Assembly: GCA_009829735.1 (NCBI GenBank)
Contig: CM020619.1
Span: 3,044,590-3,108,589 of the forward strand
Origin: Pyropia yezoensis
Lineage: Eukaryota > Rhodophyta > Bangiophyceae > Bangiales > Bangiaceae
DNA length: 64,000 nucleotides
Direction of reading: 5' to 3'
Each line of letters begins with the position of its first letter. The stretch's first letter is position 1. A model generated the notes under the pieces. That model saw nothing but the letters and a program-made list of their open reading frames with translations. It made no database searches and was not told the origin of the DNA. Shown in pieces: positions 10,680-19,503 of the stretch. Position numbers and translations under genes: made by a program.

Positions 10680-11896
10680 ATGGACTCGGACCACCACGCC
10701 GACGCCCTCATGGGCCCCGACGCCTGGGCCCCCCGCGCGTCCGAATCATCAGACGATGAGGAGGCTGCGCTGGAGGTGGTGGCCCTGGGCCGCCTTCCCC
10801 CCGGGGGCGTCCTCCAAGAGGCCATCCACGACACGGAGCTGGTGGCGGCCAAGACCGCTGCCATCTCGCTGCCGTGGACCTTTTTGGACAGCCTCGTCAC
10901 AGACATCCCCGCGGGGGCCACCCTCACGGCCCGCCTTGCGGATGCGCGGGCGGCCCCCCCCGCTCCACCGCCGGCGACGGCCGCCCCCCGCCGGGGCGGC
11001 CCGCCCCCCCCGCTCCCGCCCGTGACGACCGCCGCGGCGCTCGTCGACGATGACGTGGCCCGCGAGGCGTCGTTTGCAGCGACCGCGACGGCGGCGGCCG
11101 AGTCGGGCCTCGCCAAGCTCCGTGCGTCGGGCGTCCGCTACCGCCGCCCCGCCGACTACTTTGCGCAGATGGTCAAGGCGGACGGGCATATGGTCAAGGT
11201 CAAGGCGAGGATGCTGGCCGAAAAGGCCCGCATCGAGGCGGCCGTGCAGCGGCGGCACAACCGGGAGGCGGGGCGGCACAAGAAGGCGGCGCGGGCGGCG
11301 CAGGTGGAGGTGGAGCAGGCGCGCGCCAAGGGCACCCGCGACACCATTGCGGCGGTGGAGACGCTGCGGAAGGAGCGGCTGGAGGGAAAGGCCGTTGGGG
11401 AGGGCGGGGACGCCGCCGCTGCGGTGGAGGCAGCGGTGGGTGGTGGTGTCGTCCGGGCACCGGACGGCAGCAAAGCGGCGGCCAAGGCCAAGGCGGCGGC
11501 CAAGGAGGCCAAGGCGGCGCGGAAGAAGGGCATCCGGTATGGCGGGTGGGGGGAGGGCATGGAGGAGGGCGTCGGCGTCGACGAAGACTTTCCCGTGGAG
11601 CTCCTCGACTTCGAGGAGCTCGGCGCGGACCGCAAGTTTGCGCCCGCGGGCGGCACCAAGCGCGGCCGGGGGGGGGCGGGGGGGGGGGGGGGGCCGGCAA
11701 GGCCGCTGCGTCGGGCTCTGCGGGACGGCAAACCGGCGGCACCCAGCGGGGTTATATGTACGAGGGGGAGGACGGGGGGGGTGGCGTCCGCGGGCCGGGT
11801 GTCAAGCGGCCGCTCGGGAAGAAGAAGCCCACTGGATGGGCGAAGAAGCGCCTGGGCAAGGCGAAGCGGAAGCAAGCGGCCGGACAGAAGAAGTGA
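10680..11896 (+). CDS. EBP2: EBP2-family rRNA-processing protein
   Basis: Nucleolar factor needed for 60S ribosomal subunit assembly and 27S pre-rRNA processing. After an acidic N-terminus (SESSDDEEAA) comes the family core: RRPADYFAQMVKADGHM (about residues 158-174), then KVKARMLAEKARIEAA, a basic helix with RRHNREAGRHKKAARAA, and TLRKERLEGK. Next is an acidic VDEDFPVELLDFEEL. The C-terminus of this family is very basic and ends in a motif like GPGVKRP with Lys/Arg; here GPGVKRPLGKKKPTG is found just before the stop at 11894-11896, but in a different frame from the core. The switch falls in a double G run (about 11668-11693), so I read it as a homopolymer error. About 405 residues, near the usual length for the family. 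No intron is needed. Confidence 0.85.
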
Positions 11897-13539
11897 GGGT
11901 GAGGGCGGCAACGTGGGCTGGAGAATTTGGGGGGAGGGTGCTGTGGGGGGGGGCTGGGTGGGGCAAGGGGGCCCGTGGAGGGACGAGGAGCAGCACACTC
12001 CCAACATTCTCTTTTCTCCTTCCCTTCTAACCAGCAATACTGGGGCGGTGGATGGGGAGGGCAGCGGCCGCCCACGACCGCTGCCGAGGGCGACTGGAGC
12101 AGGCAGCCGCCCCTCCGCGAGGCAAGCGCCCCCGCGAGGCAGGCGAAGCTGTCGACGGCCGCACCGCTCTTCCCTTCCTGTAGCACCGCCGCCGCCGGCA
12201 TCGCCGCCCCCATCATCCCCTCCGCGGCGCCGCAGGCGGCGGAGCAGCTCCGACGCACCGTGCCGCGCCACCCCAAGCGGCCGCCGCCGCCGAGGGGCAC
12301 GCGGGGGGGGGAGATGCCGAGTGAAGCATTGAGTGAAGACGGCGGTGGGACGGACGCGGGTGGCCTTCTTGTGAAGTGCGAAAAAAACTTTAGGTGCCAT
12401 GAGTACTTGTTATAATTCTGATGTCCTGACCACTGCTTGGCCGTGCTCCTCAGTCGCGAGACGGGAGGGGGCCCCACGTATGTGCAGTACCTGCACCGCC
12501 AGTCCAGACGAAGGTGCACCGCCCCTCAGCCCACGGGTACGCGGCTACGTAGCAGCCCCGGCTGCTGACATGGTTGCCCATACAGTGACGCCAGCGCGCG
12601 CATTGGATGGGGCATTCGGACAGGCGCAGGAGAAGCCTCGGCCTCAGCTGGGATCCGCGCATCATGGGAAATACGGAGTGTCATTGTCGTCCCCCCGCAG
12701 CCGCAGAGGTATGGGGGCTTCGTCAACGTTGAGGGCACGCCATGTACGCGTATCAAGAGGCGATGATCGTGTATTTCTCCCCCGCCCCGATCATCGATTA
12801 TCGTGCCCGGCGGTCGCACCGCCGTTGCGCCGGGCGCGCCCCGCCTTCGTCGTTGGCCCCCGTGCAGGGCCCATTCCAGCGAGGGGTTTGTGAGGGGGGT
12901 TCAGGGCCAACCGCTGTGGCGGTTTCGTCCCTATTCTGTCCGTGCCCCGTTCGCCGCGGGATACGTTTTGGCGTCAGCACCAGCACCCGTCTGACAGCCG
13001 CGCACCGCGGCGAGGCGCGATGGCGGCAGCGTTGATGGATAGGGAAGCCAGCGCATCGCCAGAGGCGTGCCGTGACACCGCCCTTGGCCCAGCCACACAA
13101 GGCTCAGGGCTGTTTCGCCCCCCTTTGTGGTCATTGAGCCAGGAGTTGAGCTCCCAGCTGCAACAGTCACCAACTCTCCGCGCGCCCTTCGTCTCCGCAA
13201 TGTGCTACGTTGGCGCCCCTCCGGGGATATACGCTCGGGCCAGCGCTCCTCTATTCCGGCGGTCACACGGTGGAAACGGTGGAGACTCTCCACTGGAGAG
13301 GGTCGGGGCGCAGCTGCGCGGGACACCCGCCGAGCGCGCAGCGGTCCACGCCTGCGAATGAGCGACGACGCGTGTGGTGTTGAGGGGTGTGATGCCTTGA
13401 TATCCACCCGCCGGGTGCCGCCGATCGAGTCCCACACCTTACCATCTTGCCAACCCTCGACCCACCGTTGTCCCCACACCGCGTCGCCACACGCCTGTGG
13501 CCGCTCACCTCTCCCCCGCTCCCCGATTGACTCCTCACC
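11897..13539. other. intergenic, no supported gene
   Basis: Between EBP2 and the secreted repeat protein. Open frames here are shadows or low complexity. The last ~50 bases before 13540 are C/T-rich (ctcacctctcccccgctccc), matching the leaders seen at other starts. Confidence 0.5.
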
Positions 13540-14934
13540 ATGAAGCTCTCCACTGCCGTCGCGACCGCATGTGTCGCGGGGGTGGCCCTCGCTGGCACCG
13601 CCACCGCCCAGGCACCCGCCCGGCCAATGGCGCAGCTGACCATCGAGGAGGGGATTGTGATGGCCAAGTACGGGGCCGAGATGATGTGTGAGCTGACTGA
13701 GGTGGACCCCGAGACGCCGCAGCCACCGCTACCGCAGGGCGCTTACTTGGAGAACAAGGAGGAGCTGCTTTGGGCGTCGGCCATCATTGGCTCGGTGGCG
13801 TCATGCGAGATGGGCGACGCCCCAGAGGGCGGCCTGCCATCCGGGGCGTACGCGACGGTCAAGGTGGAGGAGGGCAAGATCATGGCCTCGTACGGTGCGG
13901 AGGCTTCTTGCGAGCTGGGCGTCGTCGAGGGCGAGCCCGCACCCAACCAGCACACGTCTGCGCGCCTGACTGTGGAGGAGGGCAAGCTGATGGCCACGGC
14001 GGTGGTGGTGGACCGGTTTGAGTGTGAGCTGGGAGAGGCGGACCCGTCGATCGATATGCCGCCGCCGTTCGTGCCCCCGCCGACGGGTCCGCCGACGGGT
14101 CCGCCGACGGGCCCCCCGACGGGTCCGCCGACGGGCCCGCCCACAGGTCCTCCGACGGGCCCGCCAACGGGCCCCCCAGCTGGTCGTAAGACTGCTCAAG
14201 TGACGGTGGAAGAGGACAAGGTCTTTGCCAAGTACGGTGCGGAGATGATGTGTGAGCTGACCGTGACCGACCCCGAGACGCCGCAGCCCCCGCTGCCAGC
14301 GTATGCTAACCTGGAAAACAAGGAGGAGAAGCTGTGGGCGTCGGCCATCATTGGCAGCACAGCGACCTGCGAGATGGGCGACGCCCCAGAGGGCGGCCTG
14401 CCATCCGGGGCGTATGCGATGGTCAAGGTGGAGGAGGGCAAGATCATGGCCTCGTACGGTGCGGAGGCTTCTTGCGAGCTGGGCGTCGTCGAGGGCGAGC
14501 CCGCACCCAACCAGCACACGTCTGCGCGCCTGACTGTGGAGGAGGGCAAGCTGATGGCCACGGCGGTGGTGGTGGACCGGTTTGAGTGTGAGCTGGGAGA
14601 GGCGGACCCGTCGATCGATATGCCGCCGCCGTTCGTGCCCCCGCCGACGGGTCCGCCGACGGCCCCGCCTGCGTGCCCGCAGCCGATCCCTCAGGCACCG
14701 ACTGTGACTCCCAAGCCGGCAACGCCTACGCCGGGGGGCGCCCCGCCGTTTGTTCCGATGCCAGCCTTCCCTGGCCAGCCCACACCCGTGGCGCCAGCAC
14801 CATCCGCTGCACCCACGGTGAAGCCGACTCCCACCGCCACTGCGCAGCCGGTTCCTCAGGCCCCGCCGCCGGTGTCACTGATTCCCTTCCCCACCCCATC
14901 GGGGCTGCCCCCGCCGGGCTTTCCTACTCAGTAG
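13540..14934 (+). CDS. secreted tandem-repeat protein with PPTG linker
   Basis: Protein of 464 residues. The first ~24 are a clear signal peptide (Lys, then a hydrophobic Ala/Val core, cleavage near TATAQA). Then come two modules of about 165 residues, each of four related units with the pattern V/I-E-E-G-x(3)-A-x(2)-G-A-x(3)-C-E-L/M-G, for example VKVEEGKIMASYGAEASCEL. Each unit carries one Cys, eight in all. The modules are joined by a linker of about nine PPTG repeats, and the tail after the second is Pro/Ala/Thr-rich. The last part of each module is nearly identical at DNA level (13804-14098 and 14368-14662), pointing to recent duplication or conversion. I know no family with this unit. 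Signal peptide, Pro-rich linkers and repeats suggest an extracellular matrix or cell-wall protein, by inference. A C/T-rich leader supports the start. Confidence 0.85.
   Translation: MKLSTAVATACVAGVALAGTATAQAPARPMAQLTIEEGIVMAKYGAEMMCELTEVDPETPQPPLPQGAYLENKEELLWASAIIGSVASCEMGDAPEGGLPSGAYATVKVEEGKIMASYGAEASCELGVVEGEPAPNQHTSARLTVEEGKLMATAVVVDRFECELGEADPSIDMPPPFVPPPTGPPTGPPTGPPTGPPTGPPTGPPTGPPTGPPAGRKTAQVTVEEDKVFAKYGAEMMCELTVTDPETPQPPLPAYANLENKEEKLWASAIIGSTATCEMGDAPEGGLPSGAYAMVKVEEGKIMASYGAEASCELGVVEGEPAPNQHTSARLTVEEGKLMATAVVVDRFECELGEADPSIDMPPPFVPPPTGPPTAPPACPQPIPQAPTVTPKPATPTPGGAPPFVPMPAFPGQPTPVAPAPSAAPTVKPTPTATAQPVPQAPPPVSLIPFPTPSGLPPPGFPTQ
13804..14098 (+). repeat. direct repeat inside the secreted protein gene
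   Basis: About 295 bases recur at 14368-14662, offset by 564 bases (188 codons), with only a couple of differences seen by eye. The outer parts of the two modules are less alike, so the copy is recent or has been kept alike by gene conversion. Confidence 0.9.
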
Positions 14935-15708
14935 GGCTGTTTTGTGCAAGGGGTTGGTCGCTCAGTGTTGAGCCCTGTGTGTATTACGCTGCGTGTGCCG
15001 CGCGGGCTGTTTTCTCGTTAGCTTCCGTGGGCAGACACACCAGGAGGAAATACACTGTTGAGATGGGCCTGTCAAACTCGCTGGTACATAGGATGCTCTG
15101 GTACAGCGACAGGCTAGATTTCGGTACACCCTATTGGTGGTCAACGTGCGCACTCGGTGGCACTGCCCGAGTGAGTTGTGCGGCGTACTGTCGGTGTCGA
15201 CGCCAACTCAGAAAGAGGTGCCCCGCCACACAGCTGATCGCACGCTCGTTTGGTGCAAGGCCAGCTGGTATCGACTGCTCTTTAGTGCCCACGTGCGGAA
15301 AGTGATCACGGCTGTGCAACGGTCTTGCACTCCCTGTATTGAGAGAGAGACCTGCTACGCTGTGCTGATCGGTTGGCCACGGCACTGACGAGGTACCCAG
15401 GCGAGCAGAACAAACACCCCCTCACCATTGTCCTCACTGGTTATGGTATCGCTCTACTGCAACAACCGTGCTCGACGAGCGTACCCCCTGTGTCCAGTCC
15501 AGTCACTCGGAAAGGAGGAAAACGAGGTTCGCTCTTCATTCTAGCGCGCACTTGCTGGGAAGCACGCACCGCGGACGGGGTGCCAACCCAAAACTGTAGG
15601 CGAGGAGACGGAGCCAGTCTATAGACACGGGAGAGTGCAGGGGTGGTCCGTAGCTCAAATACACGTACCAGTCGCTGCAGTGACTAGACGCAGCAGCCGC
15701 CGAGCTGT
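14935..15708. other. intergenic between convergent genes
   Basis: 3' flanks of the secreted repeat protein (plus) and the NT-C2 protein (minus). Base composition is more balanced than in the coding regions. I see no gene or RNA here. Confidence 0.55.
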
Positions 15709-17325
15709 TCAGACTGCCCCGCCAATGCTGTACTGGGAGCTCGATCCAGACAGCGGAGTGCCAAGGGCACTGAAGCTGGCCGTGCTGTTTACACCGCGCC
15801 CGCTCTGCTTGAGCAAGAACAGTGCCTGCTCCTTGTCCTCAATGGCAGTGGCAAGCTGCACCTTGATTACCTTGAGCTGCTCCACCACCTTGAGGAACTC
15901 GGGTTCCCTTCCCAACTTTTGGGTCAGGTCCTGGATTTCCGACGTCAGCTGCGCGTTCTTCTGGTTCAACCGCGACAAGGACGAGCTGGAGTCCTCCTCA
16001 TCATCGCCGGCGCGCTCATCAAGCTCCTCCAACAGGCCGGCATTCTCTAGCTTGAGCGTGTGCACCTCCCGTTGAAGCGCCTTGATGAGGTCTTTTTGCT
16101 TCTTCGCCTCACTAGCCGCCTTGGTCCCCGACAACTCGGACGAGGTCGCAGCCTCCAGTTCGGCCTGAAGCGCATCCATCTCAGTGTTAGCGTCCTTGAG
16201 GTCCAGCTGTAGCCGCCCGTTTGACTTCTCCAGGGCAGCCACCCGCTTACGCAGCTCCGCCACCAGCGGAGCCGAGTCCTTCTCCCCACTCGGTCGCAAG
16301 CTGTCCGAGGAGGCACCGGCGGGAGCGTTGCCGTCGGCCGCGGCCGCGGCCGCCGCTGCGGCAGCCGCCTTCTTCGCCTTCTTCTCAATCCCGACGGTGC
16401 TGCCATTCCGCTCCACCTTCTTCGAGATCTTCGACAGGATGCGTTTGGAAGACGACTTTGACGGGCTGTCGCCCTTGTCGCTGCCCGCACCCGACTCCTT
16501 GGCGTCCTTCGCCGCTTGCTTGGACTCCTTGGCAGCCTTCTTCTTCTCCTTCTTCTCCTTCTTCTCCTCCTTCTTGGACGGAGTTTCTGCAGCCGAAGAG
16601 GACGTTAGCGAGGACGACGATGGAGAAGCAGCACCACTCGCAGTCGCTGATGGGGAGGGCGGCACGGTGCCACTCTTTCCGCCAGGTGCCCGGGCCGTCT
16701 CCGCCAAGTCGTCAAGGTCGTCCAGGTCGCCATCATCAAAGATAGAGTCATCGTCCCCGATAGAGCTGTCCACGTCATTGAGCCCACCCGAGCCGGTGGT
16801 CATAGCCGACATCTTGGAGCTGGCACCGTCGCCACCGCCCTTACCCTTGCCCGACGACAAGAATGTGGCCTCAATCTTGGTCGCCATCACCACGCCCCCC
16901 GACAGCTTGATGTCGGCAAAGGTTGTACCAGTGGAGCCTTGGACATAGTCGGCCAAGTTGAGATGCACCTTGGCCAGCGTCTTGCCGTCCGCGTCGTTCT
17001 TCTTCAGTGCAAACTTAGCCTTCTTCTCGTCAAACTTGGGGCCGTCCCCGCTGCCATCGGCGCGCCGAAATAGGGTCACCTGCATGGTCAGGTTCTCCCG
17101 AAAGACGGCCTTGGAGTCCTTGGCCATGACAGCCTTGGTGGCCAGCAACGTGTCCCGCCGCTCCCACACCACACACACCGCGTCATCGCTCTTGACACCG
17201 TCCACAAACTGGATGAAAAAGTCGAGCCGAAACTTGGAGGGGGTGCTCCCAATGTGGGCGATGGAGCCCTTGCCAGCGCCCAGCTTGGACGAGCTCCGCT
17301 TGATGACACCCTTGACAGAAGGCAT
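15709..17325 (-). CDS. NT-C2 domain and coiled-coil protein
   Basis: Protein of 538 residues from the ATG at 17325. Residues ~30-155 fit the NT-C2 domain (N-terminal C2 of the EEIG1/EHBP1/PMI1 type), a lipid- or membrane-associating beta sandwich: KFRLDFFIQFVDGV, VVWERRDTLLATK, WxE-type segment VFRENLTMQV, KKAKFALKKND, KVHLNLADYV, and a final TKIEATFL strand. An acidic linker (DDDSIFDDGDLDDLDDL) and a Lys/Glu-rich block (KKEEKKEKKEKKKAAKES) follow, then a long coiled coil from ~355 (ELRKRVAALEKSNGRLQ, then LIKALQREVHTLKLEN) to ~505. The layout resembles plant PMI1/PMIR proteins that link organelles or membranes to the cytoskeleton; that function is inferred here. The gene is intronless as read. 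Confidence 0.8.
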   Translation of the reverse strand: MPSVKGVIKRSSSKLGAGKGSIAHIGSTPSKFRLDFFIQFVDGVKSDDAVCVVWERRDTLLATKAVMAKDSKAVFRENLTMQVTLFRRADGSGDGPKFDEKKAKFALKKNDADGKTLAKVHLNLADYVQGSTGTTFADIKLSGGVVMATKIEATFLSSGKGKGGGDGASSKMSAMTTGSGGLNDVDSSIGDDDSIFDDGDLDDLDDLAETARAPGGKSGTVPPSPSATASGAASPSSSSLTSSSAAETPSKKEEKKEKKEKKKAAKESKQAAKDAKESGAGSDKGDSPSKSSSKRILSKISKKVERNGSTVGIEKKAKKAAAAAAAAAAADGNAPAGASSDSLRPSGEKDSAPLVAELRKRVAALEKSNGRLQLDLKDANTEMDALQAELEAATSSELSGTKAASEAKKQKDLIKALQREVHTLKLENAGLLEELDERAGDDEEDSSSSLSRLNQKNAQLTSEIQDLTQKLGREPEFLKVVEQLKVIKVQLATAIEDKEQALFLLKQSGRGVNSTASFSALGTPLSGSSSQYSIGGAV

Positions 17326-19503
17326 GGTGCCTCACCCCGCCGGCGGCGGCGGCGCGGGTGCGCCGCCCACACGCTCACACGGGGTGCGCGGCGCACTCTC
17401 AGCACGCACCGCGGGGCCCACCAGCGCAGTAGTTAGACACCTCTCCACCTCCCCAGGCACCCGGCAGTCCAGACGGGCCGGTGGGAAGGACGGGGCACCT
17501 CAGCAGCACGGGGAAACACGAGCGACAGTAGCGTGGCGATGGCGCCTCGCACACTGGTGGTGGTACCACGCGCCGTCGCGCTGCGAGCGCGGGCACGGCA
17601 GGGGGCGGGGCCAGGCCGTCACGACCGACGGCTCCCAGCCAGACCCAGCCGCGCTCGCAGGTACCCCTACCAGCACGCAAGGCACCGCGTGACGGCCGCC
17701 AAAAATCAAACGCCCCCCCGCGGTGGAAAGCCCATGGGCCAGGCGCACAGCCGCGGGTCACACAAGGACGGCCCCCCCCCCCCCCCCCCCCATCTTCCCT
17801 CCCCCCCCCGGGCAGCCCCCAGCATCCCAGCAGGCCACACAGGACGCAGCATCAAGAGTGAGCCGCCACACGCCTGCACGAATGACCCCGGTAAGACAGC
17901 CGCAGCGCCAGAAAAAAAAATGGGGGTGAGGTGTGGGCGCAGCGGGAGGGGGGGACGGGGAACGGGTGGGGTGTGAGAGCCGCGTCACAGCAGGGGAAAC
18001 GGGCACCCCCAGCGAAACACGCTCCCCCAGGCAGATGAATTACGGACTGCCCACGCCCAACATCGTGGTTGCCGACTGGTGGGGGGCGGCGTGGGGGGGG
18101 ATGGGGGGGGGAAGTCCCAGCTGGCCCAGCCGCATGCTCTTGAAGAGCAGCCCATGCCGCCACCCCACGCGGCCAGGTCGACAGACAGCGGGTGGCCAGG
18201 TGGCCAGCAGGACAGGGCTCCGCCGACCTCGCTGCAGCTGCAGCCAGCGGAAAACGAGACGCACGGCCGCGACCCGGCGGGCGTGACGCGCATGGACACG
18301 CTCGCGCGTCCCTCAAACGCAGGGCAAAACGATGAACCAGCCGCCCTTGCTGTGCGGGAGAGCCGCTGCATTCATTGCATGGCTGCAGCGCTCACGAGTG
18401 CGGGGCAGCGAAGCACAGGAATTTTTTTAAGAGTAGCACCCCAATTAGATCAGTTAGGAAGTCAGGCAATCTCTCGTGAGCCGTATTTGGTAAATTCATG
18501 CATACTTGTTGCGAGACGACAACGCGCGTCTTCTTTCCTGGCCTGCGGCTCCACTTCCTGACCACGATGGTCTGTGCCTCAGACGGGGCATGCCCTGCTC
18601 GTTCAGGCCAGCACATGATAAGCATGTGCAAGGCGTCGCGGCCAAGCCGACTGCCTGCCTGCCTTCGCCCACTCCTAAAATTTAAGTGATGCACCAGTCC
18701 CATGTAGGTGACTGGAAGCAGCCGTACGTAGCATGGCATCTTCGCTTGGAAATAGTTTGTGGAGACACCCGCGCCCACGCCACAGCTTTAGTCCAGTGAC
18801 GCCAGGCAGTGCCCACAGCGATTCGGTGGCACTGAATGTGGGCTGCTGAAAGGTCTCGCGGTACGCCGCGGGATGTCGGCCGCTCGGTCGTGCAGGCATT
18901 CACCAGTCCTGCTCGCCCATTGCTTTCCTGCCTTCGGAGGTCATTTGACTTGGCGCCTGCCTGTTGTTGGAGACTACCTATTCTTTCGAGGGCGCCTGGT
19001 CAACAGCCATTGGGTGGACGCATGTAGTGTGCATGGCGTTTGGGGTTTGCAGACACGGATGTGACCCAGAGGCGTCCATGCTCCATCACCGCCCCCAAGT
19101 CGAGGTAGGACGGCCGCCTCAGTACGTGCATGAGCTCGGTCATCGAGATATCTAGCTATTCACAGGTTTTGTTGTGCGGTACTCAGTCGCTTTCGTTGCC
19201 AAGAACCACAACAGCAGCTTCTTCTGGTCCGAGAGGCGGCGGTTCGTGCAGACAGAGACACTCCTTGCATTGCGTCGACTGCATTGGTCGAGTGTGAGCG
19301 GGCCAGCACAACTCTAGACGAAAAACCACCAACAAAGGTCAAAATCGTAGCGACGAGAGTCACAGACGAGCGACATGCCAAGAAAAAACATGGCACAATC
19401 CCGTGGGAGTGACCCATCCAATGGTCACAGAGGCACCCACGACCAGCAGCTTTCTCCCAAGAGAAGCTGTACGACAGAGCCACCACAGTAATAAATACAG
19501 TCC
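17326..19503. other. intergenic, no supported gene
   Basis: 2.2 kb between two minus-strand genes. The part near 17326-17700 is the likely promoter of the NT-C2 gene. There is a C run at 17769-17790 and lower-GC DNA from 18400 onward. Short open frames show no recognisable domain. The part from about 19160 is probably the 3' untranslated region and downstream flank of the TIR-kinase gene. Confidence 0.5.
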
